From: an uncultured Alphaproteobacteria bacterium
GTDB taxonomy: Bacteria > Pseudomonadota > Alphaproteobacteria > CAAHEQ01 > UBA3637
Reading direction: 5' to 3'
Length of the DNA stretch: 15,532 nucleotides
Assembly (NCBI GenBank): GCA_937935995.1
Contig: CALGXF010000015.1
Span: forward strand, 1-15,532
Part shown: piece by piece, positions 1 to 7,899 of the stretch
Layout: each line of letters starts with the position of its first letter
Numbering within the stretch: the stretch's first letter is position 1
The notes under the pieces: generated by a model
Told to the model about the DNA's origin: nothing
The model's database searches: none
What the model saw: only the letters and a program-made list of their open reading frames with translations
Program-made: the position numbers and the translations under genes

Positions 1-26
1 GTAAACCCGCTTCTTTTCCATCAAAA

Positions 27-51
27 AACCGCCCCCATAACGGAGGCGGTT
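27..51 (-). terminator. Intrinsic terminator of the pilin-like gene
   Basis: Ten base pairs (one G-T wobble) close a five-base loop. On the minus strand the stem reads AACCGCCTCC and GGGGGCGGTT, and a run of six T follows (positions 28-23). It lies four bases beyond the stop codon of the gene ending at 56, so it is a good rho-independent terminator for that gene. Positions 1-22 hold nothing I recognise. Confidence 0.88.
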
Positions 52-55
52 CTTT

Positions 56-1264
56 TTAGTTCAACGCATCAAATTCCAACCAATAGTTCCATAAAATTCC
101 ACATGTCGGCTGGAATGCTTCATTGAATGGAGAACAATCTGTTCCGACATAATCCGCTTCAATGCTATAAATACCTGCAACCATACCCGGACTGAAATCA
201 TTGTTAACCAGATAAAGCCCCCCGTATCCATAGTTAGCATACGAGCCTCCCGGCGTAAAGAGCGGCATACAAATGTTCTTTTTACAAGTCATCTGCATTA
301 CGCCTTCCGGCAAAGGCGGTTCACAATATTCTGAACTATCTTTTTTACAACTCCATCCACTGGGACAATTCAACTCACCACATGTTTCGGCAGCCGCCTG
401 ACATACACCCTCTTGACACGTTCCGGCAACGTTGTCCGATGTGGTGCATTCCGTACCATCCTCTTTGTTCGTTATTGTTCCCGTCAGACTGTCACAACTT
501 AACTGACAATCCGTTAATGTCACCCCGTAACATTTATCTTCCGTTTCACAATTGTCACCGATATATCCATCTTCACAAGTGCACACGCCTCCGGAACATG
601 TCCCGTGCCCGTTACATGTAACACCATAACAAGCATCCGGTTCAATCTCGCAGTACGTCCCGCTGTAGCCATCCGTACACGCACAGACTCCTTCCGAGCA
701 TGTCCCGTGTCCGTTACATGTAACGCCGTAACAAGCATCCGGTTCAATCTCACAGTACGTCCCGCTGTAGCCATTCACACATCGACAGACACCGTCTAAA
801 CAACTCCCACCATGTTGGCAAACAAGACCATCACATAAATCCGGTTCAGGGGCCGGATCAGGAGCAGGGCCTCCTGATCCGCTCGTCTCAAGCCCGAAAA
901 CGTACGTCACACCCTGTCCTGTCCGACGCACTTCTTCTATCGGGTCTTGTACCAATTCTTCTATCCGATCATAAACGGCATCCGTCACATCCGATGCCGT
1001 TATTTCAAATCCGTCCGCCGTCAAAGCAATGTCAAATTGTTTATTTGACGCCGGATAAAAATCAGACGGAACCGTATCCTTACCCGTCAATAAAACTTCT
1101 GTTGCCAACAGCATGACATCATGTGTCACCGTATTTGCCCGATGTTTATTCATCGCGTAAGTAAACCCCACCAGTGCAACAATACTTAATACACCGATGA
1201 TAGCCAAAACACCCAGCATTTCAATCATGCTGCGCCCTTGATTGTTTTTTTGATAATTTTGCAT
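56..1264 (-). CDS. Pilin-like secreted protein with three EGF-like repeats
   Basis: This 402-residue protein starts with a class III/type IV prepilin-like leader. Gly10 is followed by RSMIE and a hydrophobic helix (about residues 13-35), which places Glu at +5 of the predicted processed protein as in pilins and type II pseudopilins. The usual Phe at +1 is Arg. After a short alpha/beta-like region and a Gly/Pro/Asp/Glu linker (about 128-143) come three EGF-like units (144-171, 178-205, 212-239). Each has six Cys and the GYSGTYCE-type ending. Units two and three repeat with a 34-residue period. Further Cys-rich sequence follows, then a Gly/Tyr/aromatic C-terminus. Expected place: inner-membrane assembly, then a surface fibre or pseudopilus. 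The EGF units suggest adhesion or protein binding, which is inferred. The gene is monocistronic, with its own promoter and terminator and an AGAGG ribosome site eight bases before the ATG. The pilin-like N-terminus is well supported; the function is not. Confidence 0.85.
   Translation of the reverse strand: MQNYQKNNQGRSMIEMLGVLAIIGVLSIVALVGFTYAMNKHRANTVTHDVMLLATEVLLTGKDTVPSDFYPASNKQFDIALTADGFEITASDVTDAVYDRIEELVQDPIEEVRRTGQGVTYVFGLETSGSGGPAPDPAPEPDLCDGLVCQHGGSCLDGVCRCVNGYSGTYCEIEPDACYGVTCNGHGTCSEGVCACTDGYSGTYCEIEPDACYGVTCNGHGTCSGGVCTCEDGYIGDNCETEDKCYGVTLTDCQLSCDSLTGTITNKEDGTECTTSDNVAGTCQEGVCQAAAETCGELNCPSGWSCKKDSSEYCEPPLPEGVMQMTCKKNICMPLFTPGGSYANYGYGGLYLVNNDFSPGMVAGIYSIEADYVGTDCSPFNEAFQPTCGILWNYWLEFDALN
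597..776 (-). repeat. Tandem 102-bp repeat coding EGF-like units
   Basis: Two near-identical stretches (about 597-674 and 699-776) lie 102 bases apart, which equals 34 codons. They differ at only a few positions, mostly synonymous, for example gcccgt against gtccgt and acacca against acgccg. They encode the same CYGVTCNGHGTC and GYSGTYCEIEPDA segments of the protein. The third EGF unit is more diverged in DNA. The pattern suggests recent in-frame duplication or gene conversion. Confidence 0.85.
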
Positions 1265-1288
1265 TTTGCCGACCTCTTTTTTTTCTTA

Positions 1289-1317
1289 AATCTATCCCCA
1301 GCCCCCAGCGTTGTCAA
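1289..1317 (-). promoter_or_regulatory. Sigma-70-type promoter of the pilin-like gene
   Basis: On the minus strand a perfect -35 TTGACA (1317-1312) is followed after exactly 17 bases by TAGATT (1294-1289), a 4/6 match to the -10 consensus. Transcription would begin near 1282 and leave a leader of about 18 bases containing the AGAGG ribosome site. The spacer is G-rich. Confidence 0.65.
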
Positions 1318-1400
1318 GAGTTAAGTTTACAAAACTTTATTTTTATTTCTTTACTTTCTTTTTAAAACAAAATAAACTGTCTTTTGTAGAAGGCATAAAA

Positions 1401-1427
1401 AAAAGCGGGTCTTTAAAACCCGCTTTT
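1401..1427 (-). terminator. Intrinsic terminator of the mtaB-ftsY-ppiC operon
   Basis: A perfect 10-bp stem (AAAAGCGGGT with ACCCGCTTTT) encloses a seven-base loop. On the minus strand eight T cover the end of the stem and the bases just beyond it (1404-1397). It lies 17 bases after the stop codon of the gene ending at 1445. The plus strand also has a weaker T-rich tail, so it might partly act both ways. Confidence 0.9.
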
Positions 1428-1444
1428 CATTTTTGGTCTTTATC

Positions 1445-2479
1445 TTATTCTTGAACCGGAACAGCGACCGCTTCAACAGCCTCGACATCCACTGCTTCAA
1501 CCGGCGCAGGGTCTGCCACAGGTTGAACAGGAACAGGTGCCGGCGCAGCTTGTGTTGCCGGTTGCTGCGTTGCAAAAATATCAAAAATTTTGACTTGCGC
1601 TTTATCGCGTTCTTCTTGCATGATTTGCGCAGCCATCACTTCGGCAAACCGAGCCTTCACCGCATCTTCGACTTCTTCATAAGCCGGCGGCGCCGATTTA
1701 CGGACATCTTCCACTTTAATTACGTGCCAACCGAAAGCCGTTTTAACCGGTTTTTGCGAGAATTTTCCTTTTTGCAAAGAAAAGGCTGCATCCGCAAATT
1801 CAGGAATCATCATGTTTTTCGTAAAGTATCCCAAATCACCGCCATTCAATGCATTCGGATCTTTATCCAATGAATATTTATCCGCCAATGTTGCGAAATC
1901 AGCCCCCGCTTTCAATTGGACGATAATATCGTTAGCTTCCTTTTGAGTGGCCACCAAAATATGGCGCGCCCGAATTTCATCTTGCGGAACAAAATTTTTC
2001 ACTTCTTGTTGATAAATCGCCTGCAACTTATCGGGTGTCATCCGTGCTTGCAATTGTTTGGCCAGATAAGCTTGAAACAAAATTTGGTCTTCGGCATTTT
2101 TCAAAGCCTTTTTCACATCCGGATTATTTTGCAATCCTTCTTTTTTCGCTTGATCCAAAATGACTTTGTTATTGATGTAAGCATCCAATAATTGGCTGTA
2201 AACAACCTGCATCGGAATGTCTTTCAACTGCGGAATGGAAGCCTTTACTTTTTCAAGCTCGCTCAACCGCACATCTTCACCGCTGACCGTTGCCACCACC
2301 GCGCTTTTATCCATTACCGGCAACAAAAACGTATCGGAACCTTTGTCCAACCGAGTCCAACCCCAATATCCCAAAGCCGCCACAACGACAACGCAAGCCG
2401 TCCCGACTAACCACTTTTTAGATGTCGTATCTTCTTTTCGAACATCCACAACTTTTACAGATTTCTTTTCTTTTTTCAT
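1445..2479 (-). CDS. Membrane-anchored parvulin-type peptidyl-prolyl isomerase
   Basis: A 344-residue PpiC/SurA/PrsA-like foldase. It has a Lys-rich cytoplasmic N-terminus, one transmembrane helix (about residues 21-41) and a SurA-N-like helical region (about 60-165). A parvulin domain follows (about 170-259), with RARHILVA, the GGDLGYF loop, MIPEFADAAFSL and FGWHVIKVED. The C-terminal 50 residues are a low-complexity tail rich in Ala, Val, Pro and Gln. It should sit in the inner membrane with the isomerase in the periplasm and help envelope or secreted proteins fold. An in-frame TTG at 2512 would add 11 residues. I prefer the ATG at 2479 because GGAAAGGAAAG stands directly before it. The gene lies 35 bases after the cyclic-nucleotide-fold gene and is the last of the operon. 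The SurA/PpiD/PrsA subgroup cannot be fixed by eye. Confidence 0.9.
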   Translation of the reverse strand: MKKEKKSVKVVDVRKEDTTSKKWLVGTACVVVVAALGYWGWTRLDKGSDTFLLPVMDKSAVVATVSGEDVRLSELEKVKASIPQLKDIPMQVVYSQLLDAYINNKVILDQAKKEGLQNNPDVKKALKNAEDQILFQAYLAKQLQARMTPDKLQAIYQQEVKNFVPQDEIRARHILVATQKEANDIIVQLKAGADFATLADKYSLDKDPNALNGGDLGYFTKNMMIPEFADAAFSLQKGKFSQKPVKTAFGWHVIKVEDVRKSAPPAYEEVEDAVKARFAEVMAAQIMQEERDKAQVKIFDIFATQQPATQAAPAPVPVQPVADPAPVEAVDVEAVEAVAVPVQE

Positions 2480-2514
2480 TTTCTTTCCTTTCCAAAACGA
2501 CTCTGATTTCAAAA

Positions 2515-2937
2515 TTATATATGCCTATTATCCAATAATTGCAACCGAGACACAAGCACTTTTATAATTCCTTTTGTAATGCTGGGGTGCAACGACATAA
2601 TCTCGTACAATCGTTCACTGTTCATTTTAAGGGCGATTGTTTCCTCTTTCGCACAAACGGACACTTCAACAACAGACGGATTCAAAGCTGTCAATTCACC
2701 GAACATCTGGCGCGTTTCCAACTCACTGACAACAGTTTCTCCTTCTTTTATCTGAACCATCCCGTGCAAAATAATGAATAAGCTGTCATTCACACTGCCG
2801 CGGGCAACGATTTCTTTTCCCGCCGCATAAGCCACTTCTTCACAAGCGTAAATAAAATCGCTCAACGCCGATTCCGACACATGTTCAAAAGCGGGAATAT
2901 TTTTTAAAACAAGCACTTTTTCTAAAGTTAACCGCAT
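2515..2937 (-). CDS. Single-domain cyclic-nucleotide-binding-fold protein
   Basis: A 140-residue protein made almost only of a CRP/CAP-type cyclic nucleotide-binding domain. It shows the FEHVSESALS entry helix, the AAGKEIVARG turn, SLFIILHGMVQI strands and the phosphate-cassette start FGELTAL (79-85). A C-terminal helix follows and there is no DNA-binding domain. Glu81 of the FGE motif is present, but the Arg that normally contacts the cyclic phosphate appears to be Val90, so ligand binding is doubtful. The stop codon of the upstream HEAT protein overlaps this gene's AGGAG ribosome site, so the two are surely co-expressed. From what I recall, some Npt1/Npt2-like transporter proteins carry HEAT repeats and a cyclic-nucleotide domain in one chain. 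This may be a detached regulatory domain of the neighbour, which is inferred. Confidence 0.85.
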   Translation of the reverse strand: MRLTLEKVLVLKNIPAFEHVSESALSDFIYACEEVAYAAGKEIVARGSVNDSLFIILHGMVQIKEGETVVSELETRQMFGELTALNPSVVEVSVCAKEETIALKMNSERLYEIMSLHPSITKGIIKVLVSRLQLLDNRHI

Positions 2938-2946
2938 TTTTTTCTC

Positions 2947-5739
2947 CTAACTTTTCAAAACCGAAGCCATTGTGTCCCGGATTTCGGGATAAGGTTCTTT
3001 CTTCAAAGGTTCCAAATAAGAACGCAACGCTTTCGGACGCAGCCCCATCCGACCCAAAGCCCAAACAGCCCCTTGCCGCAACAACGGATTGGGGTCATTC
3101 AGCAAATCGACAACATACGGCAACAACGAAACATCCCCCATTTTCCGGACACACATCAGCGCACACGCCCGTGTCCATGGACTGCGATAAGATGATTTTG
3201 AAATCACAAATGCCAGCTGCTCCGTCAAGCTCTTTTCCATTTTAAGCGGCCGAGACGGAATTTTTTCAATCCGCTCTTCCATCGGCATTTCCCTTAAAAC
3301 CGTTTTTAATTTGCGTAACTTCTTGGGCAGAATATCTTCGATAATCCCCATTGCCGCCGCCCGCTGTTCAAGCGATGCATCCGACGAATGAAGCAACAAG
3401 TTCACGGCTTGTTGGAACAACGCCGCCGGATAAAGCAGCTTTAATTCAATTAATAAACTTTTGCGGATTTGATAAAATTCCTTTTCCAAAGAATCGCGCA
3501 AATCCCGGAAAGCTTCTTCCGCTTCATGAATCGGCGCATACGCAAAGTCTTTGACCAACAGCAAAACAATTACGGCCTGACGAAAATCCTTGTCAATCAA
3601 CGGCAACAAGTATCGTTTCTTTTTCCGAGACGACCAGATTAAATTCATGTCCAGTAAATGTCTTAAAACATCCATTCGATCCATGAACGAAACACGTTGT
3701 AAAACCTGTAATAAAACTTTTTGCGCCTCTAAATCTTCGGAAATCCACAAATAAGAAATCAATGTTTTTTTAATCATCGGCGCCGTTCGGTCATCCACCA
3801 GACTTTGTTCAATAACCGGATAAGCTTTGGGACCGTATCCCTTTAACGCCTCCAACGCAGCATCCCGCAAATCCATGCGCTCGAACGCCTTAAAAACCGA
3901 TGGCAACAAAAGCGGATGTTGAATACGGCCGGCTGCCAATAAAGCCGTCCGGCGCGCATCGGCATTTTTATCTTTCATCAAAGATAATATCAACCGATAA
4001 AATCCTTTAACACCGCTTTCTTCCAAAATTTCGGCAGCCTGCAACCGGTCAGCCTTATCCTTGGAAGCAACCAACTTGTTTACGCCTTCCGATGCAATTA
4101 GAATCCCTTCTCCGCCGGCTTTTAACAAACCGACCAAAGCCCCCTTTTTCAAATCCGGATCATCCAAGTATAAAATCGCTTTTTCCTGCGCGTATTTTTC
4201 ACCCATAGCGCACATCACACGCAAAGCCGTTTGACGAACCGTTAAATCCGTATCTTTTTCCAACAAGTCCGATACCATTTTACGCAGCCCGCCGATATTG
4301 TTTTTTTCAATTCGGTTTAAGGCAAATACGCGAACGCGCGGATCTTTGTGTTTCAACGCCCGGCGGATAAAGTTTTTATAACCGGCATATTTTGCGTCTT
4401 CCAAAACACGCAGGAAGTAAATCGCTTCATCGGCCTGCGGGCTGCCGGCTTTTTCCGTGACAAAAGCAATGACTTTCGGCGTACTGATTAACAACCGACC
4501 GCCGCGCCAGCGAAATGTTTTAAAGGATGACAATAAGACACGCGCATATTCAATATGTGTCAGCCACAGTGTCGCCACAAAGGCACAGGACAATAAAACA
4601 CCCAACACGCCGAATGCTTTTGAAAAGGCTGCAAAGTAAAAAACGACTGCCGAAAACCCAAATCCGACCGGTTCCAGCAAAGCCAGTCGAAAAACTTTTA
4701 ACCGATACCGATGGCCCTGTGTTAACGGTCTTGGAATCATCCGGAAATAATAACCGACACAGAAGTATGTCACCAGTTCAAACACAACTTTGGCAAAATA
4801 GATAATCCATGTTAAACCGGCCAGCCATCCCAAATATGTAACAACCGGCAACAAAGCCAACACCGTCATCCCGTGCAGGATATTAAATCCGTTTCGGATG
4901 CGATACAAAGCGCCCATACCGACGATGGACAAAGCCCCGACAGTCCCCCATAACACCCCCATTATGCGGCCGATGTCCTGGATATATTTTCCGCTTTCGA
5001 TTAATTCGATGCATAACGTATAATCAACGAAGCACCGAACGGCAGCATATAAAAACGAGGCGCAATAAATTAAGAACATCAGATTTAATTGAGCCGGTTC
5101 ATCCACGCCGCCGTTTTTGCGAAGCGTTTCTTGGGGTGTTTTTTTCTCAAAGTGGAAAATCAACCGGAATAAAACGAATAAAAGCACACCCAGCAAAATA
5201 TTGGCCAGCACCATCATGGGCATGTCGGCCACTTGAAGCAAAAGCGGCAGGCTTAAGCCCCCAACCGCCGTTCCCAAAAAATCCAGCAAGACAATGCACA
5301 AGAATTTTTTAGATTGCAAATCTAAAACCAAAAAGCGAAAAGCCAGTCCCCAAAATCCGACCTTTAATAACAAGCTATACGAAAATTTCAGGGAAAACAG
5401 TAAATCCAACGACGGCTTCCATCCCTCGTAAAGCGCATATAACAAGCCCGATTGAACCGCCACCGCCAGAACGGTAAAAATCAATAATCCTTTGCCGAAG
5501 CGTCGTTCTACCGAAACGGAAAAGAAACCGGCCATGCTTAAAAAAAGCGCTGCCGCAATAAACAAAAAGCTTAAATCCAATCGGCCATAAGTTCCCAAAT
5601 AAAGCGCCGTCGCCGCGCTATCCGTCCACACGATGCTGACCGCGTGCAAAAATGCCGCCATGCCGAGCAATCCCATCAACGCAATTTGCTCTGAACTTAA
5701 CGAAACAAGATTTTCAAAAAGACGCCTGATTTTATTCAT
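2947..5739 (-). CDS. Multi-pass transporter-like protein with C-terminal HEAT repeats
   Basis: A 930-residue protein. Residues about 15-400 hold roughly ten to twelve hydrophobic helices in an MFS-like arrangement. Residues about 425-930 are soluble and built of HEAT-type helical repeats, with recurring patterns such as DPRVRVFALNRIE, LTVRQTALRVM, NADARRTALLAAGRI and PLLRQGAVWALGRMG. The closest architecture I know is the ADP/ATP-carrier (Npt1/Npt2, TlcA-like) group, where HEAT repeats follow the membrane part, but I see no substrate-specific motif, so the cargo is unknown. The ATG overlaps the end of ftsY by eight bases (TTATGAATAA) behind an AGGA ribosome site, which indicates translational coupling. 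The next gene encodes the cyclic-nucleotide fold that some such proteins carry fused. Membrane plus HEAT is certain; nucleotide transport is a guess. Confidence 0.8.
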   Translation of the reverse strand: MNKIRRLFENLVSLSSEQIALMGLLGMAAFLHAVSIVWTDSAATALYLGTYGRLDLSFLFIAAALFLSMAGFFSVSVERRFGKGLLIFTVLAVAVQSGLLYALYEGWKPSLDLLFSLKFSYSLLLKVGFWGLAFRFLVLDLQSKKFLCIVLLDFLGTAVGGLSLPLLLQVADMPMMVLANILLGVLLFVLFRLIFHFEKKTPQETLRKNGGVDEPAQLNLMFLIYCASFLYAAVRCFVDYTLCIELIESGKYIQDIGRIMGVLWGTVGALSIVGMGALYRIRNGFNILHGMTVLALLPVVTYLGWLAGLTWIIYFAKVVFELVTYFCVGYYFRMIPRPLTQGHRYRLKVFRLALLEPVGFGFSAVVFYFAAFSKAFGVLGVLLSCAFVATLWLTHIEYARVLLSSFKTFRWRGGRLLISTPKVIAFVTEKAGSPQADEAIYFLRVLEDAKYAGYKNFIRRALKHKDPRVRVFALNRIEKNNIGGLRKMVSDLLEKDTDLTVRQTALRVMCAMGEKYAQEKAILYLDDPDLKKGALVGLLKAGGEGILIASEGVNKLVASKDKADRLQAAEILEESGVKGFYRLILSLMKDKNADARRTALLAAGRIQHPLLLPSVFKAFERMDLRDAALEALKGYGPKAYPVIEQSLVDDRTAPMIKKTLISYLWISEDLEAQKVLLQVLQRVSFMDRMDVLRHLLDMNLIWSSRKKKRYLLPLIDKDFRQAVIVLLLVKDFAYAPIHEAEEAFRDLRDSLEKEFYQIRKSLLIELKLLYPAALFQQAVNLLLHSSDASLEQRAAAMGIIEDILPKKLRKLKTVLREMPMEERIEKIPSRPLKMEKSLTEQLAFVISKSSYRSPWTRACALMCVRKMGDVSLLPYVVDLLNDPNPLLRQGAVWALGRMGLRPKALRSYLEPLKKEPYPEIRDTMASVLKS

Positions 5740-6634
5740 AATCCATTCCTAACAATCCGGCCGCATAATCACGGGCTGTAAAATCATGCAAATCCTCTTT
5801 GCTTTCCCCAACGCCGATAAAGTGAATCGGCACTTTAAATTTATCCGCCAAAGCAACCAAAATACCACCTTTGGCCGTCCCGTCCAACTTTGTCATGACA
5901 ATACCCGTCACATCCGTCATTTCTTTAAACGAAGCCATTTGCGAAACGGCATTTTGCCCGACCGTTGCGTCCAGCGTCAGCAAAACCGCATGCGGCGCCG
6001 ATGAATCAATTTTTCGAATAACCCGAATGATTTTACGTAATTCTTCCATTAACTCTTTTTTATTTTGAAGCCGACCGGCCGTATCCAAAAACAAGACATC
6101 ATCTGCATTTTTGCGTGCAGCTTGCAACGCATCATAAGCCGTTCCGGCCGGATCAGCCCCTTGTTCTTTGGCATAAACAGGACACCCCGTTTTTTGCCCC
6201 CAAGCCTGTAATTGTTCTATCGCCGCCATTCGAAACGTATCGACGGCACCGAAAGCAACTTTCAATCCTTGGTCTTTCATCTGTTGCGCCAATTTGCCGA
6301 TAGTCGTTGTTTTCCCGGCACCGTTCACACCGACCATCAAAATAACAAACGGCTTTTTATCGCGCGCGACCACCAACGGTTTGGCAACCGGTTCCATTCG
6401 TTTGACCAGTTCTTCAAAAATCAACTCTTTTGCTTCTTCTGCCGTTCGAGGCTTCTTTTTCTCCAGCAATGCCCGCAATTGCATAGCGGTTTCAACACCC
6501 ATATCCGATAAAATGAATGCTTCTTCCAATTCATCCAATGTCTGGGCATCCAAATGCGTAAAACGCAACGCCTGTGAAACTTGGCTCGACGTTTTTTCCA
6601 ACCCTTTTTTAAGCCGCTGCCACCAACTCGCCAT
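5732..6634 (-). CDS. ftsY: Signal recognition particle receptor FtsY
   Basis: A 300-residue SRP GTPase that receives ribosome-SRP complexes at the inner membrane and hands nascent membrane proteins to the Sec translocon. The NG domain is complete: a helical N domain (about 1-85), the G1 P-loop GVNGAGKT (102-109), DTFR (132-135), DTAGR of G3 (184-188), TKLD of G4 (248-251) and the closing GVGE region (274-277). The acidic A domain of E. coli FtsY is missing. Only a short amphipathic start (ASWWQRLKKGLEKT) remains, as in many short FtsY proteins, and it probably binds the membrane directly. The start lies 26 bases inside the 3' end of mtaB, behind a GGAAG ribosome site. The end overlaps the HEAT transporter gene. 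Confidence 0.97.
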   Translation of the reverse strand: MASWWQRLKKGLEKTSSQVSQALRFTHLDAQTLDELEEAFILSDMGVETAMQLRALLEKKKPRTAEEAKELIFEELVKRMEPVAKPLVVARDKKPFVILMVGVNGAGKTTTIGKLAQQMKDQGLKVAFGAVDTFRMAAIEQLQAWGQKTGCPVYAKEQGADPAGTAYDALQAARKNADDVLFLDTAGRLQNKKELMEELRKIIRVIRKIDSSAPHAVLLTLDATVGQNAVSQMASFKEMTDVTGIVMTKLDGTAKGGILVALADKFKVPIHFIGVGESKEDLHDFTARDYAAGLLGMDYE

Positions 6635-7808
6635 CTTTCACTTCCTTATTCACGACCCGAACAAACGTTCCGGGTGCAATTGCTTTATCCACCTGTGTTC
6701 GCATATAGTGCGTATTAAATCCGCTGCCGGCCTGTTCCACCAAAACCGTATCCGTCTGACCGATTTGAGTTTGCAAATAATTATCCAGAATTTTTTGCCC
6801 CTTTGCCCGCAGTTCTTTTGCCCGTACCCGCCGCACATCAACCGGTACCATCGGCATTTTGGCTGACGGCGTCCCGGGGCGAACCGAAAACGGGAAAACA
6901 TGCAACAGTTCAATTTCCGCCGCCTGAACCAAATCCATTGTTTGATGAAACATTGCTTCTGTTTCTGTCGGAAAACCGGTAATAAAATCAGCCCCCAATA
7001 CAATATCCGACCGAACTTGACGCAATGCCGCCGCCAACAGAAGCACATCTTCCCGCGTATGCCGACGTCCCATGCGTTTTAAAATCAAATTATCGCCTGA
7101 TTGAATGGACAAATGAACATGCGGCATCAATTGTTCATACTGACCGAACAACCCGATTAGCTTTGAATCAACGCCGGCCGGATCCAACGACCCCATGCGC
7201 AACCGTTTTAAATCAGGAACTTCTTTTAAAACCCGCTCCATCAAATCCGAAAAGCCATAAGGATAACTGGTCACATCAATTCCCGTGATGACTAATTCCG
7301 AATATCCTTTTTCGACCAATCGCCGCGCTTCACAGATAACCTCTTGCGGCAACAACCCTTTATTTTTTCCCCGCACTTGATTGACGACACAAAACGTACA
7401 CCGATGATCACAGCCTTGTTGAACCTGAATAAAAGCCCGCGTCCGTCCCTCAAAATCCGTCACCGTCGGAATATCAAATGCAACCCCGTCAACGGGACCG
7501 ACCAGTTCTTTTTCCGAAGACCTCAATGCCGCCGCATCCAGCTTTTCCCGATTTCCCAACACGCGGTCAACTTCCGGCATACGCGCATAAACTTCCGGAT
7601 GAAGCTGTGCCGCACATCCTGTCACAAAAAGCCGTTTGTCCGGGTTTTCCTTTTTTAATTTCCGGATTGTTTGGCGGCATTGGCGTTCCGCTTCCGCCGT
7701 CACAGCGCATGTGTTGATGAATATGACATCATCCAAATCCGATGCAAGCTCTTTGATTCGGGCAGACTCGTACGTATTGATTCGACATCCAAAAGTGACT
7801 ATTTTCAT
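6609..7808 (-). CDS. mtaB: tRNA t6A37 methylthiotransferase MtaB
   Basis: A 399-residue radical-SAM methylthiotransferase that converts t6A to ms2t6A at position 37 of ANN-decoding tRNAs, which supports decoding fidelity. The N-terminal UPF0004 domain shows the three Cys of the auxiliary iron-sulfur cluster: Cys8 (FGCRINTYES), Cys34 (INTCAVT) and Cys65 (TGCAAQ). The radical-SAM cluster motif CDHRCTFC supplies Cys133, 137 and 140. A TRAM-like C-terminus follows, with TDTVLVEQ. CRINTYES rather than CQMN in the first motif favours MtaB over MiaB or RimO. It is the first gene of the leftward operon. The ribosome site is weak (AAGG in an A-rich leader). Pairing of mtaB with ftsY is common in alphaproteobacteria as far as I recall. 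Confidence 0.94.
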   Translation of the reverse strand: MKIVTFGCRINTYESARIKELASDLDDVIFINTCAVTAEAERQCRQTIRKLKKENPDKRLFVTGCAAQLHPEVYARMPEVDRVLGNREKLDAAALRSSEKELVGPVDGVAFDIPTVTDFEGRTRAFIQVQQGCDHRCTFCVVNQVRGKNKGLLPQEVICEARRLVEKGYSELVITGIDVTSYPYGFSDLMERVLKEVPDLKRLRMGSLDPAGVDSKLIGLFGQYEQLMPHVHLSIQSGDNLILKRMGRRHTREDVLLLAAALRQVRSDIVLGADFITGFPTETEAMFHQTMDLVQAAEIELLHVFPFSVRPGTPSAKMPMVPVDVRRVRAKELRAKGQKILDNYLQTQIGQTDTVLVEQAGSGFNTHYMRTQVDKAIAPGTFVRVVNKEVKDGELVAAA

Positions 7809-7841
7809 GTTTCTTTTTTACCTTTTTTTTCATATCTTGTC

Positions 7842-7869
7842 TAGTTTTTAATCAAAAAGCATGTATAAT
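7842..7869 (+). promoter_or_regulatory. Promoter of the AnmK-like gene
   Basis: A perfect -10 TATAAT (7864-7869) lies 30 bases before the preferred ATG at 7900. The -35 is poor: TAGTTT (7842-7847) has a 16-base spacer, and TTGTCT (7837-7842) would need 21. Transcription would start near 7876. The upstream in-frame ATG at 7861 overlaps the -10 and would not be on this transcript. The same 90-base gap must also hold the leftward promoter of mtaB, for which I see no clear consensus. Confidence 0.55.
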
Positions 7870-7899
7870 AAAAAGAAAAACAGTCAAAAGGAGAAACAA

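Noticed and set aside
597..776. Regular repeats that could suggest a CRISPR array
   Set aside because: They are in-frame coding repeats of 102 bases with no spacers; they encode EGF-like units.
1433..1873. 146-codon plus-strand open frame opposite the parvulin gene
   Set aside because: It is antisense to a conserved domain, rich in Arg, Phe and His as expected for a shadow frame, and begins next to a terminator.
2480..2512. TTG start extending the parvulin protein by 11 residues
   Set aside because: A clear purine-rich ribosome site stands directly before the ATG at 2479; the TTG has none.
6294..6866. 190-codon plus-strand open frame opposite ftsY and mtaB
   Set aside because: Both minus-strand genes are certain from conserved motifs. 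The antisense frame has no ribosome site and no recognisable protein.
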